Origin: an uncultured Opitutia bacterium
GTDB lineage: Bacteria; Verrucomicrobiota; Verrucomicrobiia; Opitutales; Opitutaceae
NCBI GenBank assembly: GCA_903902745.1
Contig: CAIUWA010000013.1
Span: 1-64,000 of the forward strand
DNA: 64,000 bases
Direction of reading: 5' to 3'
A program made the translations under genes and the position numbers. Of this stretch, positions 54,104-61,889 are shown piece by piece (position 1 is the stretch's first letter; each line of letters starts with the position of its first letter). The notes below the pieces were generated by a model. The model ran no database searches. It was given only the letters and a program-made list of their open reading frames with translations, and was not told the origin of the DNA.

Positions 54104-56116
54104 ATGACGTCACTCCAAATCAACCCATGCCCGGTTGCTGAGCCCCTCCTGCATCCCCGTAGCAAACGAGGTAACGAGGCTGTCCTCCCAGCCCCAGCCT
54201 CCTTACGTCAGCTGCTACGCCGGACGGCGTGCAGGCTCGCGACGGTTCTGATTCTGGCGGCTGCTCCCTCCCACGCACCCGCGCAATCCACGGCCACGCC
54301 CCCGGCTTTACCGGGCAACGTCAGCCACCTCACTCACGCAGAGGCCCAATCGCGCCTCGAAAAGCTGCGCTCCGAGATCGCCCACCACGACGCACTCTAC
54401 TTCAAAAACTCCGCCCCGGAAATCAGTGATTTTGCCTATGATCAGCTCAAGCGCGAGTTGGCAGCATTGGAGCAGGCGTTTCCGGATCTTGTAGGCGGAC
54501 CATCGACCTCCGACAGCCTGGGCGATGACCGCACGGGGCTTTTCCCTGTCTACCGTCACCGCGAGCGGATGCTGGGTCTCGATAAAACCTATGCCGAGGC
54601 CGACGTCCGCGCGTTTCATGCCCGGCTCGTCAAACGGCTGGGCCGCGACGATTTGCTTTTTGTGGTCGAGCCCAAGGTGGACGGGCTTGCGGTCAGTATC
54701 ACCTATGAAAAGGGGAAATTGGTCCGCGCCGTCACCCGGGGCAACGGACTCGAAGGCGATGACATCACGACCAACGCCCTCCGGCTCCGCAATCTGCCGC
54801 AGCAGTTGCAGTCGGATCCGTCCCTTCCGCCGCCTGACTCGATTGAACTGCGGGGGGAGATTTACGTGCCGCTCGCTGAATTCCGGCGGGTAAATGACGA
54901 GCGCGAGGCGGCCGGTGAAACTCCTTTCGCCAATCCCCGCAACCTTGCGGCGGGTACGATCCGGCAGACCAATCCGGCGGAGATCGTCGAACGGGGGCTT
55001 GAGGTTATTTTCTATGGATCCGCGGCGTGTGAACCGGCATCAGCCGCACCGGCCACGCAGCGTGAGCTGCACCAGAGGATGCGTGTGTGGGGCCTGCCGG
55101 TTTTTGAAAAATATTGGACGGCCCGGAGTGCAGCGGAAATGTGGACCGCGGTGCAGGCGGTCGGCCGCGAGCGGGCGCGCCTCGCCTTCCCGACGGACGG
55201 TGCCGTGGTGAAGCTCGACCCGGTGGCGCTGCAGCGCGAACTCGGTGCCAGTGAGACGACCCCGCGCTGGGCGGTGGCCTATAAGTTTGCGCCGGACCGT
55301 GCCGAGACGCAGCTGCGGGCCATCACCGTGCAGGTCGGCCGCACCGGCCTGCTCACGCCGGTGGCGGAACTCGCGCCCGTGACCCTGGCCGGCACGACCA
55401 TCGCGCGTGCCACGCTGCACAATGCGGCGGACATCGCTCGTCACGATTTTCGCGTGGGTGATTATGTCTATGTCGAGAAGGCGGGGGAGATCATCCCGGC
55501 CATCGTGGGCGTGAACCTCACGCGACGGACCTCCGCCATTCAGCCGTACGTTTTCCCTTCGGCCTGTCCGGTCTGTGGTACGGCCATCGTCCCGGATGGC
55601 GATGTGATCGCGCATCACTGTCCGAATGCTGGGTGCCCTGCCCAGGTGCGCGGGCGCCTGGAGCATTTCGCCTCGAAATCATGCGTGGATATCGCCGGGT
55701 TTGGCCCGGCGTTGATCGATGCGCTGGTGACCAAGGGGAGAGTGAGGACGATTGCGGACATTTATCGTTTGCACGCGGATGATCTCGTCTCGTCGGGCCG
55801 GACGGCTGGCAACTCTACGGACCGCCTGCTGGAGGCGATCGCGGCCAGCAAGCGCGCCGAGCTGTGGCGTTTCATCAACGGGCTCGGCATCCCGCGAGTA
55901 GGCGAGGCGTCGGCGAAGGTACTCGCCCGCCGCTTCGGCAGCCTCGCCGCGCTGGCCGCGGCCCAGCCCGGCAACCTTGTCGCCGGCGGCGAGAGCGTGA
56001 TCCCCGGCTTCGGCGCGGCGACAGCCCTCTCCGTCCGTGACTGCCTCGCCGAGCCGAGAAACCGTGCCCTCCTCGCGGAGCTGCAAGCGGCTGAAGTGAA
56101 CCCGGTCGAGAAATAA
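54104..56116 (+). CDS. ligA: NAD-dependent DNA ligase with putative signal peptide and no BRCT domain
   Basis: 670 residues from ATG 54104 (ATG 54074 would add ten). The catalytic core is complete: domain Ia HHDALYFKNSAPEISDFAYD; adenylation Lys191 in VVEPKVDGLAVSI; RGEIYVP; NPRNLAAGTIRQ; TDGAVVKLD; RWAVAYKF; OB-fold QVGRTGLLTPVAEL and YVEKAGEIIPA; a four-Cys zinc finger (CPVCG...HHCPNAGCPAQ); and helix-hairpin-helix motifs. Two features are odd. Before domain Ia lies a basic-hydrophobic signal-like segment (RRTACRLATVLILAAAPSHA, cleavage plausible after APA, about residue 60). The protein ends right after the HhH region (EVNPVEK) without a BRCT domain. It may be an exported paralogue of the housekeeping ligase. 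Confidence 0.88.
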   Translation: MTSLQINPCPVAEPLLHPRSKRGNEAVLPAPASLRQLLRRTACRLATVLILAAAPSHAPAQSTATPPALPGNVSHLTHAEAQSRLEKLRSEIAHHDALYFKNSAPEISDFAYDQLKRELAALEQAFPDLVGGPSTSDSLGDDRTGLFPVYRHRERMLGLDKTYAEADVRAFHARLVKRLGRDDLLFVVEPKVDGLAVSITYEKGKLVRAVTRGNGLEGDDITTNALRLRNLPQQLQSDPSLPPPDSIELRGEIYVPLAEFRRVNDEREAAGETPFANPRNLAAGTIRQTNPAEIVERGLEVIFYGSAACEPASAAPATQRELHQRMRVWGLPVFEKYWTARSAAEMWTAVQAVGRERARLAFPTDGAVVKLDPVALQRELGASETTPRWAVAYKFAPDRAETQLRAITVQVGRTGLLTPVAELAPVTLAGTTIARATLHNAADIARHDFRVGDYVYVEKAGEIIPAIVGVNLTRRTSAIQPYVFPSACPVCGTAIVPDGDVIAHHCPNAGCPAQVRGRLEHFASKSCVDIAGFGPALIDALVTKGRVRTIADIYRLHADDLVSSGRTAGNSTDRLLEAIAASKRAELWRFINGLGIPRVGEASAKVLARRFGSLAALAAAQPGNLVAGGESVIPGFGAATALSVRDCLAEPRNRALLAELQAAEVNPVEK

Positions 56117-56122
56117 GGCGGT

Positions 56123-56185
56123 ATTCGCGCAGAGGCGCAGAGCCGCGAAGCAATCCCCCCGATCCTTTGCGTCCCTGCGCCTCCT
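56123..56185. repeat. CGCAGAGG hairpin element
   Basis: The left arm ATTCGCGCAGAGGCGCAGAG then CCGCGAAG faces the right arm CTTTGCGTCCCTGCGCCTCC. It begins 7 bp after the ligase stop, and a TCCGCCATAGC-type repeat abuts its right end. Confidence 0.72.
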
Positions 56186-56216
56186 TGTCCGCCATAGCTT
56201 CAGCGACGGCGGATGT
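56184..56216. repeat. TCCGCCATAGC repeat, partial copy
   Basis: TTGTCCGCCATAGCTTCAGC then GACGGCGGATG: the TCCGCC/GGCGGA stem pairs. It is the inner part of the repeat seen at 34648 and 53804, directly joined to the CGCAGAGG element. Confidence 0.7.
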
Positions 56217-56276
56217 GTGAAGCCGTATTTTCTTTGTTCGGTTTTGGGATCGGTGCCGGTATTAAGGTGAAAGACC

Positions 56277-57596
56277 ATGATCGAGGACGCCGAACTGCTC
56301 CGCCGTTATGCCGCCGAACGCTCCGAGGCGGCGTTTGCCGAATTGGTCCAGCGGCATCTCGGCCTGGTGTATTCCGTGGCGCTGCGGCAGGTGGAGCGCG
56401 ATGCGCACCTGGCGGAGGATGTAGCGCAGAAGGTTTTCAGTGACCTTGCGCGCAAGGCCGCGCCGCTCTCGCGGCATCCGGTACTCACCGGCTGGCTGTA
56501 CCGCAGCACACAGTTTACCGCGATCGACGTGATGCGGTCCGAGCGCCGGCGGCGAGCCCGCGAACAGGAGGCCCAAACCATGCATGAACTCACGACCGGC
56601 TCCGGCCCCGCAATGGACGGCGAAAAACTCCGCCCCGTGCTCGACCAGGTGATGGGCGAGCTGAACGACCGCGACCGCGACGCCGTCATGCTCCGTTTCT
56701 TCGAGGGCCGGCCGTTTGCCGAGGTGGGAGCGAAACTTCAGATCACCGAAGATGCCGCCAGGATGCGGGTTGAAAGAACCCTCGATAAAATGCGCACACT
56801 GCTCGGCCGCCGCGGGGTGACCTCGACAACCGCGGCGCTGGCTGCGGCACTCGCGAATCAGGCGGGTGTGGCGGCCCCGGCCGGGCTTGCTGCCATGGTG
56901 ACCGGAGCGGCCGTGACGGGGGCCAAAGCCGGCGGGGGCCTGGGGATGATTTTTATGAGTATGACCAAACTACAAGTTGGGATCGCCAGCGCGCTCGTCC
57001 TAGCGGGCGCAACGGGCATTGTGATGCAAGCAGAGACGAACAACGCGTTGCTGGGTGAAGTGTCCGAGCTCCGCCATGAGAATCAAAAAATGCCGGCTCT
57101 GGAGGCGGACAATCTCCGCCTGGCCAAGACCGCCGCCGAGGTCGCGGAGCTGCGCAAGGATGAGGGTGACGTGGCCCGATTGCGTGACGAGACGGCGCTT
57201 CTGCAAAGCCGGTTGCGAGCGATGGAGGCGGCCAGGATGGCCAGCGGCGGCGAGACCAAGGCCGGCCTTGCGGGCGTCACGATCTACGAAATTTCCAACC
57301 TCGACCGCATTCCGTCAGTGAAGTCGCAGGCCCGGCCGGTCTATCCGGTCGAGCTGAGAAAGGCGGGGGTGGCGGGTGATGTCCTCGTAGAGTTCATCGT
57401 CGACGCCAATGGCGATGTGCGGGACGCCCAAGTCCTCAAGGCCGAACCGCCGGATTTTGCCGAGTCGGCGGTCACGGCGGTAAGCCAGTGGAAATTCCAG
57501 CCGGGCGAAAAGGACGGACAGCCCGTTCATACCCGCATGCGAGTACCGATCAGGTTTACCGTGGATAATAACGAAGCGAAGCGGAGCGATCACTAA
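56277..57596 (+). CDS. ECF sigma factor fused to a membrane helix, coiled coil and TonB C-terminal domain
   Basis: 439 residues in one uninterrupted frame. Residues 1-190 form a sigma-70 family ECF factor: region 2 has AAFAELVQRHLGLVYSVALR, DVAQKVFSDLARKA and LTGWLYRSTQF; region 4 has LNDRDRDAVMLRFFEGRPFA and ARMRVERTLDKMRTLLG. An Ala/Gly-rich linker leads to one membrane helix (about 232-250, LQVGIASALVLAGATGIVMQ). A coiled coil follows (about 252-325, LLGEVSELRHENQKM...), then a TonB C-terminal domain (356-430: YPVELRKAGVAGDVLVEFIV, AVTAVSQWKFQPG). Topology predicts sigma in the cytoplasm and the TonB domain in the periplasm. This suggests a transmembrane sigma factor. The next gene starts 6 bp later. 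Confidence 0.9.
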   Translation: MIEDAELLRRYAAERSEAAFAELVQRHLGLVYSVALRQVERDAHLAEDVAQKVFSDLARKAAPLSRHPVLTGWLYRSTQFTAIDVMRSERRRRAREQEAQTMHELTTGSGPAMDGEKLRPVLDQVMGELNDRDRDAVMLRFFEGRPFAEVGAKLQITEDAARMRVERTLDKMRTLLGRRGVTSTTAALAAALANQAGVAAPAGLAAMVTGAAVTGAKAGGGLGMIFMSMTKLQVGIASALVLAGATGIVMQAETNNALLGEVSELRHENQKMPALEADNLRLAKTAAEVAELRKDEGDVARLRDETALLQSRLRAMEAARMASGGETKAGLAGVTIYEISNLDRIPSVKSQARPVYPVELRKAGVAGDVLVEFIVDANGDVRDAQVLKAEPPDFAESAVTAVSQWKFQPGEKDGQPVHTRMRVPIRFTVDNNEAKRSDH

Positions 57597-57602
57597 ACCC
57601 GC

Positions 57603-58328
57603 ATGGACATGCGCCGTAGTACCCTGCCGACGATGGTGATCACGATGCTGGTGATTGCCGGCGGCATGGTCTTGGCGTGGCAGTACCAAACGGCGTGCCA
57701 GTTGCGCGATGAAATCGGGCTGTTGCGCGGGCAGAACCGCCGACTTCGCCAACTGGAGGACGAACACCGGCGTTTGTCGGCGGCGGAGGTGGCGACCGGC
57801 GAATTGCAGGCCCTGCGTGACGATCATGCCGCGGCCGTCCGACTGCGGGGAGAGGTTGAGGCGTTCAAGGCCCGCGTGGAGGAAATGACCCCGATGGTGG
57901 TTTCGCCGCAACCTGTCGCGCTATTGACGCTCGGCACCTGGAAGAATGCCGGGCGGGCCACACCCGTGGCGGCGGTCGAAACCCTGCTGTGGGCCGTGGC
58001 GGGTGGCGACACTGACACCATGGCGGGAGGGATCGTCCTCGATCCCGCGGCGCGGACGAAAGCCGAGGCGCAGCTCGCACAGTTGCCCGAGGCCATGCGC
58101 CGGGAATATGGCACGGCGGAAAAATTCGCGGCCTTGCTGCTCGCGAGGAGTGCCGCGCCGATCAAGGAAGTGGAAGTGATTTCGCAGACCCCGGTCGATG
58201 CGGACACCACGGCCTTGCAGGTGCGTATGAAGGACGGAGAAGGCAAAACCAAGGAGACCGTCTTCATGTTTCAAAAGAGTACATTCGGTTGGCAGTTGAA
58301 AGTCCCCGCGAACGGATTGAACAAATAG
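57603..58328 (+). CDS. Membrane-anchored coiled-coil protein, partner of the sigma-TonB fusion
   Basis: 241 residues. One membrane helix (about 9-27, LPTMVITMLVIAGGMVLAW) is followed by a coiled coil (about 30-95, LRDEIGLLRGQNRRLRQLED, RRLSAAEVATGELQALRDD). That coiled coil aligns with the one in the upstream sigma-TonB protein. A C-terminal globular region has no known domain (TPVAAVETLLWAVAGGDTDT, KTKETVFMFQKSTFGWQLKV). The topology is N-in, so most of it is periplasmic. It starts 6 bp after the fusion gene stop, so the two are probably co-translated and may interact. Confidence 0.8.
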   Translation: MDMRRSTLPTMVITMLVIAGGMVLAWQYQTACQLRDEIGLLRGQNRRLRQLEDEHRRLSAAEVATGELQALRDDHAAAVRLRGEVEAFKARVEEMTPMVVSPQPVALLTLGTWKNAGRATPVAAVETLLWAVAGGDTDTMAGGIVLDPAARTKAEAQLAQLPEAMRREYGTAEKFAALLLARSAAPIKEVEVISQTPVDADTTALQVRMKDGEGKTKETVFMFQKSTFGWQLKVPANGLNK

Positions 58329-58472
58329 TCCCGGGCCGCCTGAAATTGGCGCAACCCATCGGGCAAATTGTCAGCTATTAGTTGACACCCCCGGAGGGGT
58401 GGGTGGTTCTTTTGTCGTTACTGGCGAGGGACCCCTCATCATGATCCGAGAGCCCCGGCTGCTTCCGCCCCA

Positions 58473-59456
58473 ATGAAAACCCGCTGCTTCTGGCTCACCG
58501 GCCTGCTCTTGCTTCCAGTGGTCTTTGCCGCGGACCAGCCGGTCTCGACAGCGGCGCCGAAAAAGCCCGTGAAGCAGGGCGGCGATTTCGTTTTTTCGCT
58601 CCTACCCAAGGCGTTCTCGAAAAATCCGTTTGTGAATATGAGCGTGTTCACCGAGATGACCGAGGAGGGCAAAAAACTTCCGCCGCCTACGCCGGACAGC
58701 CCGGCGTACTACATTGCGCAGTCGGCCGGCTTTCATGCCTTCGGGCCGCCGGTCGCCAGACTGACGCCGCCGACGCAGGAGAGCATCGAGCGGGTGCTGC
58801 GCACCACCCTGGACGGCGAAGGCTACCAGGTGGAGGCGCCGCCGGAGCACGCGGCGACCCTGGTCGTCATTTATAGCTGGGGCCTGCACAGCAAGGTTGA
58901 GCCGCTTGGTGACGAGGAGAATGGCGAGTCCACTTACAACGCCAATGCGGGGATCAAGAACCTGTATGAGCGGGCGGCCCTGATCGGCGGCGAAAAATAC
59001 GCCCAGAAACTGGTGGAGGCGAATATGACGGCGATCACGCAGTCCGCCGACCTCGACGATGCCCTGGCGAACAGCGGCCGGGTCGGCAGCCCGATTCTCA
59101 CGCCCGAAGCCATGGCGTTTTTCAAGAAAATGAACCCGGTGCAGCAGCTGTACGACAGCAGCCCCAATATGGCCGAGCTCATGGAGCAGACCAACGAGGA
59201 CGTCTATTTCGTCGTGGCTTCGGCCTATGATTACCAGGCGATGGGAAAAAACCGGCGAATCCTGCTCTGGCGTACGAAGATGACGGTGGACACCAAGGGA
59301 GTCTCCATGACCGACACGTTGCCCGCGGTGATCGTGGCCGCCGGGCCCTATTTTGGCCGTGAGACGGAGGAGGCCACGGTCCTGACCAAGCGGGTGGTGC
59401 GGCAGGGGAAGGTCGACGTGGGCACGCCGACGGTGGTGGAGCCGGTGAAGAAATAG
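58473..59456 (+). CDS. Exported protein of unknown function
   Basis: 327 residues with a signal peptide (FWLTGLLLLPVVFAADQ). I recognise no family. Visible blocks are SPAYYIAQSAGFHAFGPPVA, TQESIERVLRTTLDGEGYQV, AATLVVIYSWGLHSK, YFVVASAYDYQAMGKNRRIL and LWRTKMTVDTKGVSMTDTLP. The pattern of VV-Y-W followed by LLWRTKM is reminiscent of envelope lipoproteins of the DUF4136 type, but the lipobox is absent. It lies 144 bp downstream of the membrane coiled-coil gene on the same strand, possibly in the same envelope-related group. Confidence 0.78.
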   Translation: MKTRCFWLTGLLLLPVVFAADQPVSTAAPKKPVKQGGDFVFSLLPKAFSKNPFVNMSVFTEMTEEGKKLPPPTPDSPAYYIAQSAGFHAFGPPVARLTPPTQESIERVLRTTLDGEGYQVEAPPEHAATLVVIYSWGLHSKVEPLGDEENGESTYNANAGIKNLYERAALIGGEKYAQKLVEANMTAITQSADLDDALANSGRVGSPILTPEAMAFFKKMNPVQQLYDSSPNMAELMEQTNEDVYFVVASAYDYQAMGKNRRILLWRTKMTVDTKGVSMTDTLPAVIVAAGPYFGRETEEATVLTKRVVRQGKVDVGTPTVVEPVKK

Positions 59457-59480
59457 AACTCAGCCGGACTCATGCAGTAG

Positions 59481-59640
59481 GAAACCGCGGATGCCGCGGA
59501 TGGACGCGGATAAACCAGAGCCAAAATCATGGATTGATCATGCCGCTGCCATCACTCACCGGATCGTGTGCCCCCGGGGTAGTCGAATTTTAATCCTAAC
59601 TGCCTTATCCGTGCTCATCCGTGCAATTCGCGGAAAATCC
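59481..59640. repeat. CGCGGAT hairpin element
   Basis: The left arm (AACCGCGGATGCCGCGGATG, GACGCGGATAAA) faces the right arm (TTATCCGTGCTCATCCGTGC, AATTCGCGGAAAAT). It begins 25 bp after the stop of the exported-protein gene. Confidence 0.8.
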
Positions 59641-59663
59641 GACTGAATTGCTCCGGCTCAGTG

Positions 59664-59757
59664 GGTGGAGCGCGTTGACCCCAACGCGCTGTGAGCCGTC
59701 ATCCGCGTTTGAGCGTCGACGGGGCCGAACAACGCGTTGGGGTCAACGCGTTCCACC
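59664..59757. repeat. Palindrome with 25-bp arms, one mismatch
   Basis: The left arm 59664-59688 (GGTGGAGCGCGTTGACCCCA, ACGCG) and the right arm 59733-59757 are reverse complements except one base, around a 44-bp loop. Each arm itself contains the inverted word CGCGTTGACCCCAACGCG. No other copy was seen in the window. Confidence 0.88.
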
Positions 59758-59761
59758 AAAA

Positions 59762-59798
59762 CAAAAACGCGCGCTTCCCGGAGGAAAGCGCGCGTGGT
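59762..59798 (-). terminator. Intrinsic terminator of the sugar ABC transporter operon
   Basis: On the minus strand ACGCGCGCTTTCC, a short loop and GGAAGCGCGCGT (one bulged base) are followed by TTTTTGTTTT. It lies about 20 bp beyond the stop of the binding-protein gene. Confidence 0.88.
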
Positions 59799-59818
59799 GG
59801 GAAAACGTTTTGTCCGCC

Positions 59819-60814
59819 TCAGAAGTCGAACTGGTCGATGTTGCCCTTGTTGAAGATGTAGGGCTTCCCGAGGAGGATGTTGTCACCCTTGATTTCGAAG
59901 GTGCCGAGCGTGCCGGCCTTGAAGCTCGCGGCGCCGGGCTTGAGCTCGTTCTTCGCGACGGAGACGCCGGCGTAGATGCTGAGGTAGCCGAGATCCATCG
60001 TGTTCCAGAGGATGACGCTGTCGGTCACGCCATCATGGACGTAGCGCTTGTTCTCGTTGGGCAGGCCCAGGCCGATGACCTTCACCTTGCCGGTCTTGCC
60101 GGCCTGCTTCACAGCCTCGGCCGCACCGGGGACGCCGGGCGAGCAGATGGCCATGATGAGCTTCAGGTTCGGGTTGGCGCTCATCATCGCCGTGGCCTCG
60201 GACTGGGCCTTGTCCTTCATGTCGTCGCACGGGCGGGTGATCGCGAGTTTCATTTTCGGATACTTTGCGGCGAGGCGGGCCTGAATGTGCTTCATCCACT
60301 CCTGTTGGTTGGAGGCGGTCAGGCTGGCCGTGATGATGGCGAATTCACCCTCGTTGTTCATCAGGCGGGCGGCCTCGTCCATGAGCGAGTAGCCAATGCC
60401 CTCGGGCGTGGCCTGGTTGACGAAATACGAGCGGGAATCAGGCAGCGCGTCGGCGTCGTAGGTGACGACCTTGATGCCCTGCTTCTGGGCCTTGCGGAGG
60501 GCGGTGGAGATGCCCTCCTTGTTTTCACAGGCGGCGACGATCACGTCGACGCCGAGGGTGATCCAGTTCTCGACGATTTCGTTCTGCTTGGCGGCGTTGG
60601 AGTCGGTCGGGCCGTCGAACAACAGCTCGACGCCGAGCTCCTTGGCGGCCTTTTCGGCGCCGGCCTTGCAGGAGATGAAGTAAGCGTTGCCCTTGGCCTT
60701 GGGCAACATGGCGACCACGAGCTTCTGGTTCGCGGCCGCGGCGGAGGCGACGGGCGCCAAGGAGGTCAGTAACAGGCCGAGTGCGAGGAGCAGACGGAGG
60801 GGGAGGGATTTCAT
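59819..60814 (-). CDS. Sugar/AI-2-type ABC transporter substrate-binding protein
   Basis: 331 residues with a signal peptide (LRLLLALGLLLTSLAPVASA). A periplasmic-binding-protein type I fold is shown by KLVVAMLPKAKGNAYFISCK, DAVIVAAC-like VDVIVAACENKEGISTALRK, VVTYDADALPDSRSYFVNQA and TPEGIGYSLMDEAARLM. The FVNQATPEGIG block is typical of the rhamnose (RhaS)/AI-2 (LsrB) group. The ligand is probably a deoxysugar such as rhamnose, or AI-2. It is the last gene of the ATPase, permease, permease, binding-protein operon, overlapping the permease gene by ATGA and followed by a strong terminator. Confidence 0.9.
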   Translation of the reverse strand: MKSLPLRLLLALGLLLTSLAPVASAAAANQKLVVAMLPKAKGNAYFISCKAGAEKAAKELGVELLFDGPTDSNAAKQNEIVENWITLGVDVIVAACENKEGISTALRKAQKQGIKVVTYDADALPDSRSYFVNQATPEGIGYSLMDEAARLMNNEGEFAIITASLTASNQQEWMKHIQARLAAKYPKMKLAITRPCDDMKDKAQSEATAMMSANPNLKLIMAICSPGVPGAAEAVKQAGKTGKVKVIGLGLPNENKRYVHDGVTDSVILWNTMDLGYLSIYAGVSVAKNELKPGAASFKAGTLGTFEIKGDNILLGKPYIFNKGNIDQFDF

Positions 60815-61878
60815 GCAGCAGTTGGGGTTTGAGGTTGGGGACGGGCAGAGTGGCGCGAGGCCCGCCAGTTAGACAAGTATTTTGGCAGAACGCTCCCGGC
60901 GAGGGCGAGGAGCAGCAGGACACCGGTGAGCATGCCGGAGAGTTCCTCGGCGCCGTTCATGCGCATGACCGCGGGCAGGCAGGCGAGACCGTTCTTCAGC
61001 ACCGCGATGGCCGCGACTCCGAGCAGCGTGCCGGTGATGCTGCCGACGCCGCCGAAAATGCTGGTGCCGCCGAGCACGACGGCGGTGATGGCGAAGAGTT
61101 CATAGCCCGTGCCGGCGTCGGCCGTGGCCTGGCCGAGGCGCGCGGTATAAATGAGGCCCGCCAAGGCCGACACGAAGCCAGCCATGACATAAACCATCGC
61201 GAGCCGGCGCCCCACGGGCAGACCGGCATAGCGCGAACCTTCGGGGGAAAATCCAATGGCGCGGAACGACCGGCCGAACGTCGTGCGGTGCACGAGCAGG
61301 CCCATCAGCACGGCGACGGCCAGGAAGATCCAGGCCTGCGTCGGCAGGCCGAGCCAGCGTTCCTGGCCGAGAAACAGGAACGAAGTGGGGAAGTCCGTGT
61401 ACGTCACGGCGCCATGCGTGATGGCCTCGGCCAGTCCGCGATAAAGCGAATAGGTGCCGAGCGTGACGATGAGCGGCGGCAACCGCAGCCAGGTGATGAG
61501 CGTGGCGTTGAGACCGCCGCCCAGGGCACCGACAACCAGCGCACCGGCCGCCGCCATGGGAATGGACATCCCGAAGTCGTGCCAGAACATGCCGAAAAGG
61601 ATCGCGCACAATCCGAGCAGCGAGCCGACCGAGAGATCGATGCCGGCCGTCAGGATGATGGGCGTCAGCGCGAGCGCGAGCAGGCCGATCTCGCAGGAGT
61701 GCCGCAGGATGTCGAACTGCCGGTCAATCGTACCGAAGCCAACGATGACGCCGCGGCGGTTGGTGGTGGTGCCGAACTGGTAGAAGAAAACCCATTCGGC
61801 CACGAGCACGAGGAACAGGATGCCCTCATGGCTGAACAACGCGGACTTCCAGGCGGGAGTGGAGGAGGGGGAGCGCAT
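60811..61878 (-). CDS. Sugar/AI-2-type ABC transporter permease (second)
   Basis: 355 residues from ATG 61878; upstream in-frame codons belong to a shadow of the first permease gene. It is an RbsC-like permease with about 9-10 membrane helices: ILTAGIDLSVGSLLGLCAIL (conserved GIDLSVG), LPPLIVTLGTYSLYRGLAEA, GSRYAGLPVGRRLAMVYVMA and VLGGTSIFGGVGSITGTLLG (the EAA-like loop). It pairs with the permease encoded 11 bp upstream to form the heteromeric channel. Its stop overlaps the binding-protein start. Confidence 0.9.
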   Translation of the reverse strand: MRSPSSTPAWKSALFSHEGILFLVLVAEWVFFYQFGTTTNRRGVIVGFGTIDRQFDILRHSCEIGLLALALTPIILTAGIDLSVGSLLGLCAILFGMFWHDFGMSIPMAAAGALVVGALGGGLNATLITWLRLPPLIVTLGTYSLYRGLAEAITHGAVTYTDFPTSFLFLGQERWLGLPTQAWIFLAVAVLMGLLVHRTTFGRSFRAIGFSPEGSRYAGLPVGRRLAMVYVMAGFVSALAGLIYTARLGQATADAGTGYELFAITAVVLGGTSIFGGVGSITGTLLGVAAIAVLKNGLACLPAVMRMNGAEELSGMLTGVLLLLALAGSVLPKYLSNWRASRHSARPQPQTPTAA

Positions 61879-61889
61879 GGCGGGGCGGG

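Larger units (their letters stand above)
59457..59818. other. Convergent gap rich in palindromes
   Basis: About 360 bp between two convergent stop codons. In order it holds a CGCGGAT hairpin element (59481-59640), a palindrome with 25-bp arms (59664-59757) and the intrinsic terminator of the sugar ABC operon (59762-59798). No gene was found. Confidence 0.7.

Noticed and set aside
58386-58401. CACCCC...GGGGTG hairpin before the exported-protein gene as an intrinsic terminator, with an overlapping TTGACA as a -35 box
   Set aside because: The stem is short, the T-rich stretch is displaced and broken, and no -10 element sits at a suitable distance from the TTGACA.
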